A stretch of DNA of 64,000 nt from Piscinibacter sp047600445 (GTDB taxonomy: Bacteria > Pseudomonadota > Gammaproteobacteria > Burkholderiales > Burkholderiaceae_C), in contig NZ_JASGKT010000002.1 in assembly GCF_047600445.1 (NCBI RefSeq), positions 186,001 through 250,000 of the forward strand. The letters run 5' to 3'. Shown here piece by piece: positions 26,775-38,408 of the stretch. The position numbers and the translations under genes are program-made. Below the pieces are notes generated by a model. That model was not told where the DNA came from. It worked only from the letters and a program-made list of their open reading frames with translations, and searched no databases. The first letter of the stretch is position 1. Each line of letters starts with the position of its first letter.

Positions 26775-27017
26775 ATGAAGTTCGTCCTGTTCGTGATCGC
26801 CGTGCTCGCGCTGGTGTGGCTGCTGCGCGGCGCGCGCCGCCGCGCCGACGCGCCACCGCCCGGGCCGCGGCGCGAAGCGCGCGACGCCGAGCCGATGGTG
26901 GCCTGCCAGTGGTGCGGCGTGCACCTGCCCCGGCACGAGGCGCTGCCCGGCCGCGGCGGCGTGTTCTGCGGAGAAGCCCATCGTGCCGAATACGAACGGC
27001 AGCACGGCGCCCGCTGA
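26775..27017 (+). CDS. Small PP0621-like zinc-finger membrane protein
   Basis: An 80-residue protein: an N-terminal membrane helix (VLFVIAVLALVWLL), a basic linker, and a cysteine knuckle CQWCGVHLPRHEALPG followed by VFCGEAHRAEY, resembling the PP0621/MYND-type fingers often placed before pilS. Function is unknown. Its 3' end overlaps the pilS start by 35 bases in another frame, which suggests coupled translation with the sensor kinase. Confidence 0.82.
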   Translation: MKFVLFVIAVLALVWLLRGARRRADAPPPGPRREARDAEPMVACQWCGVHLPRHEALPGRGGVFCGEAHRAEYERQHGAR

Positions 27018-28907
27018 GGAGCGCCGCAGCGGCGAGCGGCGCCGCGCGCGCCGCGGGCCGACCGCCGACGAGTCGTGGTTCGGAGCCTTCGGCTCGGTGG
27101 AGGACACGCAGATCGGCAGCCAGTTCGACTCGGCCGGCGCCGCGCCCAGCGAGCCGGCGGGCGCGGCCGGCGCCGCGTCGCGCCCGAACACGGCGTCGCT
27201 CGATTCGCGCCTGTTCTCGCGCCAGGCCGAGCGCATCGTCAGCGCCGGCCAGACGGCGTTCGATCGCATCTACCGCACCTTCGTCGGCGCGCGCGCCGCG
27301 CTCGGCGTCGCGCTGGTGCTGGCGCAGGCCATCACCGGCCTGTTCGGTTCGCGGCCCTCGCTGGAGGCGGCGCTGATCAGCGTCGCCTACGGCACGCTGG
27401 CACTGGCGCTGTGGCTGCTGCCGCGCAAGGCGCCGGTGGCGCCGCAGGCGCTGGCGCGGGTGTTCGGCGCGCCGTGGTTGATGACCATCGGCGTCGACCT
27501 GCTCGCCTTCAGCGCGCTGCACGTGCTGGCCTCGGGCTCGAGCCTGAACTACGTGGCGCTGCTGGTGCTGCCGGTGCTGATGGCCGGCGTGCTGACGCCG
27601 CGTCCGCTGGCGCTGGCCACGGCGGCGGCGGTGGCACTGATGCTGCTGACCGCCGCCTGGTTCGACAGCCTGCGCGGCGGCAGCCTGACGCAGTTGCTGA
27701 CGCAGGCGGCGCTGGCCGGCAGCGGTTTCTTCGTCATCACCGTGCTGGCCGGCGAGCTGGCCGGACGCCTGGCGCGCGAGGAACTGAGCGCGCGCGGCAA
27801 CATGGAGATGGCGCGCCAGCAGGCGGCGCTGAACCGGCTGGTGATCGAGGAGATGCAGGACGGCATCCTGGTCGTCGACCGGCGCGGCCGCGTGCGCGCC
27901 GCCAATCCGGCGGCGCGGCGCCTGCTCGCGCCCGAGGGCATGAGCCGGCCGGCGCCGTTCCAGTTGCGCGGCATCGAGGCCTGGGCGGGGCTGGTACGCA
28001 CGGTGGAGCAGGCCTTCATCGAATCGAGCTGGCCGGAGGCGGGGCGCGACGTGACGCTCGCCTTCGAGTCCGGCGCGAGCCGCACGCTGCGCGTGCGCGT
28101 GCGCTTCACGCGCCACAAGGCGGCGCAGGCGAGCGAGGATTTCTGCGTGCTGTTCCTCGAGGACGTGCGCAACATGCAGGCGCGCAGCCGCCAGGAGAAG
28201 CTCGCCGCGATGGGGCGCGTGTCGGCCGGCATCGCGCACGAGATCCGCAACCCGCTGGCGGCGATCGCGCAGGCCAACGCGCTGCTCGCCGAGGACGCGA
28301 CCGAGCCGGCGCAGCGCCGCCTCACGCGCATGGTGGCCGACAACGTCGACCGCCTGAAGCGCATCGTCGACGACGTGATGGAGGTGGCGCCCGGCCTGCC
28401 GCAGGAGGCCGCCGCGATCGACGCGACCGCGATGGTGGCGGCGATCTGCAGCGACTGGGCGCGCGCCGCCGGCGTCAGGCTGGGTGAGCACAGCGTGCTG
28501 CTCGTCGAGCTGCCGCCGCAGCCGCTGGGCGTGGCCTTCGACGCCGAGCACCTGCGGCGCGTGCTGATCAACCTGCTCGACAACGCGCACCGCCACGCCA
28601 GCGGCGCGCCCGGCAGCGTGGTGCTGCGGCTCGATTCGCGCGACGACGAGCGCGCCTTCCTCAGCGTGGCCAGCGACGGCGCGCCGATCGCCGCCGACGT
28701 CGAGCCCTACCTGTTCGAGCCCTTCTTCTCGACGCGCAGCCGCGGCACAGGCCTCGGCCTGTATATTTGCCGCGAGCTGTGCGAGCGCTACGGCGCCAGC
28801 ATCGACTACCGGGCCCGCCCGGGCGGCGACCCGCACCCGAACGAGTTCTTCATGGTGATGCGCCGCATGCCGCTGGCCGACACCGAAGCGCGACTGCACC
28901 TCACCTC

Positions 28908-28911
<4 letters not shown>
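26983..28911 (+). CDS. pilS: Sensor histidine kinase PilS
   Basis: The membrane sensor that controls type IV pilin transcription through PilR. In 642 residues: an unusually long disordered N-terminus (about 85 residues, beginning PNTNGSTAPAEERRSGERRR), six hydrophobic segments between about 100 and 265, a PAS-like region from about 285, the H-box AHEIRNPLAAI with His419, and a HATPase domain (NLLDNAHRHAS, GTGLGLYICREL). The start is GTG at 26983, preceded by GGAGAA. It overlaps pilR by ATGA. Confidence 0.95.
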
Positions 28912-30473
<1,562 letters not shown>

Positions 30474-30477
30474 TGGC

Positions 30478-31083
30478 GTGAAGCCGCGCTGGCATGCCGG
30501 CTGGTGGTCCGCCGCGCGGCGCTGCCGGTCGCCGAACTTCGGCCCGCGGCCGGCCGACGCGGCGGTCTCGCTGCTGGTGGTGCATTCGATCTCGCTGCCG
30601 CCGGGCGAGTACGGCGGCGATGAGATCGAGCACTTTTTCACGAACCGGCTCGACTGGAGCGCGCACCCGTACTTCGAGACGATCCGCGGTCTGCAGGTGT
30701 CGGCGCACTTCGTCGTGCGGCGCAGCGGCGAACTGCTGCAGTTCGTCTCGTGCGACCGGCGCGCCTGGCATGCCGGCCGCTCGGCCTGGCGTGGCCGCGC
30801 GGACTGCAACGACTACTCGATCGGGGTCGAGCTCGAAGGACTGGAAGGCGAGGCCTTCGACGCGGCGCAGTACGACACGCTGGGCGCGCTCGCGCAAGGC
30901 CTCGCGCGGCGCTACCCGATCGCCGCGGTGGTTGGCCATGAGCACATCGCGCCGGGGCGCAAGCACGATCCCGGCGCCGGTTTCGACTGGGCCGAGCTGC
31001 GCGCACGCCTGGCCGCCGAAGGCCTGGCGGCCTGGGACTTTCCCGACAGTGCAACACGACGCAACCGAGGTGCGCGGCGCTAA
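30478..31083 (+). CDS. ampD: 1,6-anhydro-N-acetylmuramyl-L-alanine amidase AmpD
   Basis: A cytosolic zinc amidase in peptidoglycan recycling. It lacks a signal peptide. The 201-residue protein keeps zinc ligands H36 (VVHSISLP), H154 (VVGHEHIAPG) and D164, with catalytic K162 in GRKHDPG and a glutamate at 118 (IGVELEG). The residue spacing matches AmpD closely. The start is GTG, four bases after the pilR stop. The last dozen residues are arginine-rich. A GC-rich hairpin without a T-run spans the stop (about 31068-31094). Confidence 0.95.
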   Translation: MKPRWHAGWWSAARRCRSPNFGPRPADAAVSLLVVHSISLPPGEYGGDEIEHFFTNRLDWSAHPYFETIRGLQVSAHFVVRRSGELLQFVSCDRRAWHAGRSAWRGRADCNDYSIGVELEGLEGEAFDAAQYDTLGALAQGLARRYPIAAVVGHEHIAPGRKHDPGAGFDWAELRARLAAEGLAAWDFPDSATRRNRGARR

Positions 31084-31159
31084 CACGGCGCCGCACCGCG
31101 CGAGCCCAACAACGGCGCGTTTCCGCGCGATCTAGGGGGATGCGCGTACTGGGGTTGGC

Positions 31160-31175
31160 ACGCTAGCGGTAGTGC
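31160..31175 (+). promoter_or_regulatory. Candidate NrdR box 1 (upstream, weaker)
   Basis: ACGCTAGCGGTAGTGC matches the NrdR consensus ACACwATATATwGTGT at 10 of 16 positions by eye. It ends directly at the -35 hexamer. It starts exactly 31 bases before box 2, the spacing typical of paired NrdR sites. Confidence 0.55.
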
Positions 31176-31204
31176 TTGAAGCACCGTGGTACCCCAGATA
31201 TAGT
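31176..31204 (+). promoter_or_regulatory. Putative nrdA promoter
   Basis: TTGAAG (31176-31181), 17 bases, TATAGT (31199-31204): a good sigma70 promoter. Its -10 lies inside NrdR box 2 and its -35 abuts box 1, a layout suited to repression. Confidence 0.7.
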
Positions 31205-31206
31205 GT
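31191..31206 (+). promoter_or_regulatory. Candidate NrdR box 2 (overlaps -10)
   Basis: ACCCCAGATATAGTGT matches the NrdR consensus ACACwATATATwGTGT at 13 of 16 positions by eye, with the right half TATAGTGT perfect. Confidence 0.7.
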
Positions 31207-31324
31207 CCCGCTGTGCTATCCTTCGAACCCTTCAGAAACGCCGTGCCGCACCGTTCGACCGCTTGCAGAACCGAGGTCGAAAGGGCTTGGAGCTGGCACG
31301 CACGCCTCCCGCATTCTTTTTTTT

Positions 31325-31350
31325 CGGCGGCCGCTGCTGAGCGGCGGCCG
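31325..31350 (+). other. GC hairpin in the nrdA leader after a T8 run
   Basis: GCCGCT, loop GCTG, AGCGGC is perfect, and the stem extends outward by four more pairs past one G/G mismatch. It follows TTTTTTTT at 31317-31324. The T-run precedes the stem, so this is not a terminator for the forward strand. It could influence nrdA translation or mRNA stability. Confidence 0.4.
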
Positions 31351-31412
31351 GCCTTCCCGTCGCTTCGCTCATGACCACCGCCACATTGCCACCGACCACC
31401 TCAGGGGACGCC

Positions 31413-34280
<2,868 letters not shown>

Positions 34281-34283
34281 GTC

Positions 34284-34310
34284 GTCGTGCATCGTTGTTC
34301 GATGCATGAC
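34284..34310 (+). other. Perfect hairpin between nrdA and nrdB
   Basis: GTCGTGCATCG, loop TTGTT, CGATGCATGAC: eleven pairs with one G-T wobble, three bases after the nrdA stop. No T-run follows, so it looks like an mRNA end-stabiliser or processing site and not a terminator. Confidence 0.6.
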
Positions 34311-34345
34311 AGCAACAACCAGTCGCGCCGGATGTCAAGAAGTGC

Positions 34346-34374
34346 TTGGTGTTCCGGCGCAACACTCTGATAAT
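34346..34374 (+). promoter_or_regulatory. Putative internal promoter for nrdB
   Basis: TTGGTG (34346-34351), 17 bases, GATAAT (34369-34374), about 22 bases before the nrdB ATG. The spacer contains a GTGTT-N7-AACAC dyad. This would allow NrdB to be made independently of nrdA. Confidence 0.45.
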
Positions 34375-34395
34375 TGACAAGATCGGGAAGCGAAC

Positions 34396-35574
34396 ATGCT
34401 TGTCTGGGACGACGAAGTAAGACCCTCGAGATCGCAAGGCGCGCACCAACCGCAAGGTGTGCCGCAGCAGTTGCCGTCGGCGCGGCTGCAGGAGCATTCC
34501 TTCCCCGCGCCCGCCGCTCCTGCTGCAGCCGCCGGCGAGCCGGCCGCCGCGTCGGACCGCCGCGTGCGCGCCGCCGACAAGCGCATCATCAACGGCCAGA
34601 CCGACGTCAACCAACTGGTGCCGTTCAAGTACAAGTGGGCCTGGGAGAAGTACCTCGCCACCTGCGCCAACCACTGGATGCCGCAGGAGATCAACATGTC
34701 GCGCGACATCGCGACCTGGAAGGATCCGAACGGCCTGACCGAAGACGAGCGCCGCATCGTCAAGCGCAACCTCGGCTTCTTCGTCACCGCCGACTCGCTG
34801 GCCGCCAACAACATCGTGCTGGGCAGCTATCGCCACATCACCGCACCCGAGTGCCGCCAGTTCCTGCTGCGCCAGGCCTTCGAGGAAGCGATCCACACGC
34901 ACGCCTACCAGTACATCGTCGAGTCGCTCGGGCTCGACGAGGGCGAGATCTTCAACGCCTACCACGAGGTCGCGTCGATCCGCGACAAGGACGAGTTCCT
35001 GCTGCCCTTCATCGAGCAGATCATGGACCCGGCCTTCCACACCGGCACGCCCGAGAACGACCGCAAGCTGCTGAAGTCGCTGATCGTCTTCGCCTGCCTG
35101 ATGGAAGGACTGTTCTTCTACGTCGGCTTCACGCAGATCCTCGCGCTCGGTCGGCAGAACAAGATGACCGGCGCGGCCGAGCAGTACCAGTACATCCTGC
35201 GCGACGAGTCGATGCACTGCAATTTCGGCATCGACCTGATCAACCAGATCAAGCTCGAGAACCCGCACCTGTGGACGCCGGCGTTCAAGGACGAGATCAA
35301 GGCCTTGTTCCTGAAGGCGGTCGAACTCGAGTACCGCTACGCCGAAGACACCATGCCGCGCGGCGTGCTCGGGATGAACGCCTCGATGTTCAAGGGCTAC
35401 CTGCGCTACATCGCGAACCGGCGCGCGACGCAGATCGGCCTGGAGGAACTGTTCCCCAACGAGGAGAACCCGTTCCCCTGGATGAGCGAAATGATCGACC
35501 TGAAGAAGGAACGCAACTTCTTCGAGACCCGCGTGATCGAGTATCAGTCGGGTGGAGCGTTGTCCTGGGATTGA
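34396..35574 (+). CDS. nrdB: Class Ia ribonucleotide reductase, beta subunit
   Basis: The radical-generating subunit, partner of NrdA. In 392 residues, the first 65 are a Pro/Ala/Gln-rich extension, then the ferritin-like core. Metal ligands are visible: the Asp in TADSLAANN, the Glu and His of EAIHTHAY, the Glu of LMEGLFFY, and the Glu/His pair in DESMHCNFG. The tyrosyl-radical residue is retained in EAIHTHAY at the expected seven-residue spacing from the first Glu. GGGAAG lies before the ATG. It follows nrdA after 115 bases that hold a hairpin and a promoter candidate. Confidence 0.96.
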   Translation: MLVWDDEVRPSRSQGAHQPQGVPQQLPSARLQEHSFPAPAAPAAAAGEPAAASDRRVRAADKRIINGQTDVNQLVPFKYKWAWEKYLATCANHWMPQEINMSRDIATWKDPNGLTEDERRIVKRNLGFFVTADSLAANNIVLGSYRHITAPECRQFLLRQAFEEAIHTHAYQYIVESLGLDEGEIFNAYHEVASIRDKDEFLLPFIEQIMDPAFHTGTPENDRKLLKSLIVFACLMEGLFFYVGFTQILALGRQNKMTGAAEQYQYILRDESMHCNFGIDLINQIKLENPHLWTPAFKDEIKALFLKAVELEYRYAEDTMPRGVLGMNASMFKGYLRYIANRRATQIGLEELFPNEENPFPWMSEMIDLKKERNFFETRVIEYQSGGALSWD

Positions 35575-35723
35575 TCAGCCCGGTTGCAGCCGCTCAGGTC
35601 AGTGTGCGAGAGAGATCAAGAGTCGCGAGCCGCGAATGACTGCCGAAGAAGCAGCGACGCGACTGCGCAAGGATTCATCGGATCGGGGCGTCCCTCCTGG
35701 ACAAGTCCCGGACGGTGAATAGC

Positions 35724-35765
35724 TGCAGCGAGGCGGCCTTCGTGCCGGCCGCTGCGGTTTGTTTT
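35724..35765 (+). terminator. Possible terminator between nrdB and the H1-like gene
   Basis: GCGGCC (35733-35738) pairs with GGCCGC (35747-35752); flanking GCAGCG and CGCTGC can form an outer helix in an alternative fold. TTTGTTTT follows. It stands 150 bases past nrdB and 24 before the next ATG, so it could also act in the leader of the H1-like gene. Confidence 0.4.
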
Positions 35766-35788
35766 CAACTTGATCAAGGAGAAATGTG

Positions 35789-36241
35789 ATGGCAACTGCG
35801 AAGAAGGCTGCGGCCAAGAAGGCCCCGGCGAAGAAGGCCGCCGCGAAGAAGGCTCCGGCCAAGAAGGCGGCAGCGAAGAAGCCGGCCGCGAAGAAGGCTC
35901 CGGCGAAGAAGGCCGCCGCGAAGAAGGCTCCGGCCAAGAAGGCGGCAGCGAAGAAGCCGGCGGCCAAGAAGGCTCCGGCGAAGAAGGCTCCGGCCAAGAA
36001 GGCGCCCGCCAAGAAGGCCGCTGCGAAGAAGGCCCCGGCCAAGAAGGCGGCTGCCAAGAAGGCGCCGGCGAAGAAGGCCGCTGCCAAGAAGCCTGCGGCG
36101 AAAAAGCCTGCGGCCAAGAAGGCTGCGAAGAAGCCTGCGGCGAAGAAGGCCGCTGCGCCTGCTCCCGCTGCGGCTCCTCCTGCGAAGACCGCGCTGAGCC
36201 CGCAGGCCGCTTGGCCGTTCCCGACGGGCAACAAGCCCTGA
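35789..36241 (+). CDS. Histone H1-like Lys/Ala/Pro-rich protein
   Basis: A 150-residue, extremely basic protein built almost wholly of KKAPAKKAAA- and KKPAA-type repeats up to about residue 122, then a neutral tail ending WPFPTGNKP. It resembles the H1-like/AlgP-type DNA-binding proteins of proteobacteria and probably binds DNA or RNA nonspecifically in the nucleoid; that role is inferred. AAGGAG sits 7 bases before the ATG at 35789; a GTG one codon earlier is less likely. A strong terminator follows, so it is probably monocistronic. The repeat tract is prone to length change. Confidence 0.9.
   Translation: MATAKKAAAKKAPAKKAAAKKAPAKKAAAKKPAAKKAPAKKAAAKKAPAKKAAAKKPAAKKAPAKKAPAKKAPAKKAAAKKAPAKKAAAKKAPAKKAAAKKPAAKKPAAKKAAKKPAAKKAAAPAPAAAPPAKTALSPQAAWPFPTGNKP
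35801..36165 (+). repeat. In-gene tandem repeat coding for AAKKxxAKK units
   Basis: Degenerate repeats of 12-15 bases (AAGAAGGCTCCGGCC, AAGAAGGCGGCAGCG, and similar) tile most of the H1-like gene. At a larger scale, a longer block recurs almost unchanged near 35837-35900 and 35898-35960. This is a likely slippage and recombination tract. Confidence 0.85.
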
Positions 36242-36263
36242 GAGAAACGGCTTCGTGCCTGAC

Positions 36264-36297
36264 GATGGGGCCCCGGAGACGGGGCCCCATTTTTCTT
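36264..36297 (+). terminator. Strong rho-independent terminator
   Basis: ATGGGGCCCCG, loop GAGA, CGGGGCCCCAT is an 11-bp perfect stem, followed by TTTTCTT. It stands 23 bases past the H1-like stop, and should separate it from purC. Confidence 0.93.
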
Positions 36298-36371
36298 GCG
36301 CGCTCGTGTACGCGCGGTTCGTAGAATCGTCCCTCTCCGCTTCCTGCCGATCGCGCGAATCAAGGACCGCC

Positions 36372-37268
36372 ATGACCGCCGCCCTCTATCAAAGCTCCCT
36401 GCATTCGCTGCCCCTGCTCGCGCGCGGCAAGGTGCGCGACAACTATGCGGTCGGCGAAGACCGGCTGCTGATGGTGGCCAGCGACCGCCTCAGCGCCTTC
36501 GACGTCGTGATGGACGAGCCCATCCCCGGCAAGGGCGAGACGCTGACAAAAATGGCGCTGTTCTGGTTCGCGAAGCTGGGTCACATCGTGCCCAACCACC
36601 TGACCGGCGAGGATCCGCAGAGCGTGGTGGCGCCCGACGAGCGCGAACAGGTGTGTGGCCGCTCGATGCTCGTCAAGCGGCTCGCGCCGCTGCCGGTGGA
36701 GGCCGTGGTGCGCGGCTACCTGGCCGGCAGCGGCTGGAAGGAATACCAGGAAAGCCAGTCGGTGTGCGGCGTCGCGCTGCCGTCGGGGCTGAAGAACGCG
36801 AGCAAGCTGCCCGAGCCCATCTTCACGCCGGCCACCAAGGCGGAACTCGGCGCTCACGACGAGAACATCAGCTTCGAGCGCATGGAAGCCATCGTCGGTG
36901 CCGAACTGGCCGCCAAGGTGCGCGACGTCTCCCTTCGCCTCTACAAGGAGGCGGCCGACTATGCCCTGGAGCGCGGCATCATCATCGCCGACACCAAGTT
37001 CGAGTTCGGACTCGACAAGGACGGCACGCTGACGCTGATGGACGAGGTGCTGACGCCGGACTCGTCGCGCTTCTGGCCGGTGGAGGGGTATGCCGAAGGT
37101 GGCAACCCGCCGAGCTACGACAAGCAGTTCGTGCGCGACTGGCTGGAGAGCGTGCGCATCGACGGCAAGCCTTGGGGGAAGACAGCGCCGGCGCCGACGT
37201 TGGACCCTGCAATCGTCGAAAAGACTGCATCGAAATATGGAGACGCACTGAAAAGAATCGAGGGCTGA
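36372..37268 (+). CDS. purC: SAICAR synthetase (PurC)
   Basis: ATP-dependent coupling of aspartate to CAIR in purine synthesis. The 298-residue protein is the longer type, starting MTAALYQSSLHSLPLLARGK, with KVRDNY, the signature VVRGYLAGSGWKEY and the C-terminal IIIADTKFEFG. A TAGAAT box at 36322-36327 may be its -10, but the best -35 match is spaced 20 bases away. The stop is followed after 3 bases by the low-GC orphan gene; purE, often next to purC in this order, is not here. Confidence 0.97.
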   Translation: MTAALYQSSLHSLPLLARGKVRDNYAVGEDRLLMVASDRLSAFDVVMDEPIPGKGETLTKMALFWFAKLGHIVPNHLTGEDPQSVVAPDEREQVCGRSMLVKRLAPLPVEAVVRGYLAGSGWKEYQESQSVCGVALPSGLKNASKLPEPIFTPATKAELGAHDENISFERMEAIVGAELAAKVRDVSLRLYKEAADYALERGIIIADTKFEFGLDKDGTLTLMDEVLTPDSSRFWPVEGYAEGGNPPSYDKQFVRDWLESVRIDGKPWGKTAPAPTLDPAIVEKTASKYGDALKRIEG

Positions 37269-37271
37269 GCC

Positions 37272-38408
37272 GTGAAGTCAAGATACATCACATCCCTTGA
37301 AGCCAAGCGCGTGTCTTTGAGTTCACCGATCGAGGTGACTCTGCTGGACTTGGATGCTGCTGGGTATTTAGCAAGAAAGGGATTCAGCCAAGAAGCTGAG
37401 GCGATCACGAGCAGCGTTCGCTCACAAGAAAGACCACTCAGCAGCTCCCGTGTTCTCGCAAAGCTGAACTTTGTTGAGGGCCTCTTGAGTCACTGCGCGG
37501 GGCTTGATGAGGATGCGCTTGTCAAGTGGCGTAGAGCAACTGCGATTGCTTCCGCGGAGGATTGCGTTGACATACTGACCACTGTCGCTGGGTGGATGGC
37601 ATTTCTGCACTACACCACCGGTCGATTCGAGTCTATGGCGAAGGAGTTGGGTCGATGCCTTGAATATCGTCGATCGAATCCAGAAAGTGGATCGCTAACA
37701 CCTAGAGCTACGATGGTGGTGGCACTTGTGCTTCACACTTGTCGGAGAACACAAGAGGCTCTGACTTGGTACGAAGACTCGCGAAGAAGAATTCTCTCCG
37801 TTGGGGATGACGTAGAACTAGCCGCCCTAGTACACAACATGGCTTGGATACGCGTCTACAACCACAGGAATGCGAAACTTCGACGTGAGGACGTGCCTCC
37901 ATCTGAAGCCAGCGTGTTAAGAGCCAGTTCCGAGGCAGTACAAAGCTACGAAGAATTAGTTGGGCTCGCTAGTTTCCCTGCAATGACCCCATTGCTCCAA
38001 GCGCAGAACTTTATCCTGAGCGAGGACTTCTCTGTTGCACTCTCGATTTTGGATGAATATGCGAAACATGTTCGACAACAAGGGCTGGGTCGCCTGGCTC
38101 CCAACTTCAATGCCGATCGAGCGTACTGTTTGGCGAGACTTGGAAAATTAGAGAATGCCGCTCAGAGTCTTGAATCTATAGAGCAGAGTGTCGATGCAAC
38201 TGTTCATGTAGATGACCTAGCAGTCCTTTATTCGCGACTCCGTGATTGTGCCGAACTGACCAATCTTGAAGAGATGCGAGCTAGGTACGATGATGAGGCT
38301 TGGAAGAATTGGAAAGAATTTGATTCGCTAGCAGACGAGCTACTTCTAGGAATCAAAGGATTTCTTTGCGAAGATCCGCAACAAGGTGATTCTGCGCCCC
38401 AGACGTAG
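37272..38408 (+). CDS. Low-GC orphan protein, helical repeat (TPR-like)
   Basis: A 378-residue protein I do not recognise. Composition suggests mainly helical repeats of tetratricopeptide type (WMAFLHYTTGRFESMAKELG, TCRRTQEALTWYEDSRRR, LARLGKLENAAQSLESIEQ). No signal peptide or membrane segment is seen. The start is GTG at 37272, three bases after the purC stop; no strong ribosome site is visible. Base composition is near 50% GC by eye against about 70% around it, with codons such as TTA, ATA and AGA that neighbours avoid: a sign of recent transfer. Its 3' end overlaps the convergent kinase by 56 bases. The role is unknown. Confidence 0.8.
   Translation: MKSRYITSLEAKRVSLSSPIEVTLLDLDAAGYLARKGFSQEAEAITSSVRSQERPLSSSRVLAKLNFVEGLLSHCAGLDEDALVKWRRATAIASAEDCVDILTTVAGWMAFLHYTTGRFESMAKELGRCLEYRRSNPESGSLTPRATMVVALVLHTCRRTQEALTWYEDSRRRILSVGDDVELAALVHNMAWIRVYNHRNAKLRREDVPPSEASVLRASSEAVQSYEELVGLASFPAMTPLLQAQNFILSEDFSVALSILDEYAKHVRQQGLGRLAPNFNADRAYCLARLGKLENAAQSLESIEQSVDATVHVDDLAVLYSRLRDCAELTNLEEMRARYDDEAWKNWKEFDSLADELLLGIKGFLCEDPQQGDSAPQT

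Larger units (their letters stand above)
31084..31412. other. Gene-free stretch: nrdA control region and leader
   Basis: It holds two NrdR-like boxes and a promoter (31160-31206), then about 200 bases of predicted leader with a T8 run (31317-31324) and a GC hairpin just before the start codons of nrdA. The first 70 bases after ampD are GC-rich with no recognised element. No small gene with a ribosome site was convincing. Confidence 0.6.

Noticed and set aside
31155..31180. TTGGCACG before nrdA, considered as a sigma54 -24 box
   Set aside because: The required GC of the -12 element at the right spacing is missing (GT is found), and a good sigma70 promoter overlaps the NrdR-like sites.
35801..36165. 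Regular repeats that might suggest a CRISPR array
   Set aside because: The units are short, degenerate, contiguous without spacers, and code for an alanine/lysine-rich protein in frame.
35599..36363. A hydrophobic Phe/Ala/Gly-rich 254-residue minus-strand frame opposite the H1-like gene
   Set aside because: It is the antisense of Lys/Ala repeats (AAG read as CTT). The plus-strand gene has a ribosome site and terminator, so the hydrophobic frame is an artefact.
37272..38408. The orphan considered as an insertion-sequence or toxin gene
   Set aside because: No transposase motif, no terminal inverted repeats or target duplication found at its ends, and it is too long and featureless for known toxin families.
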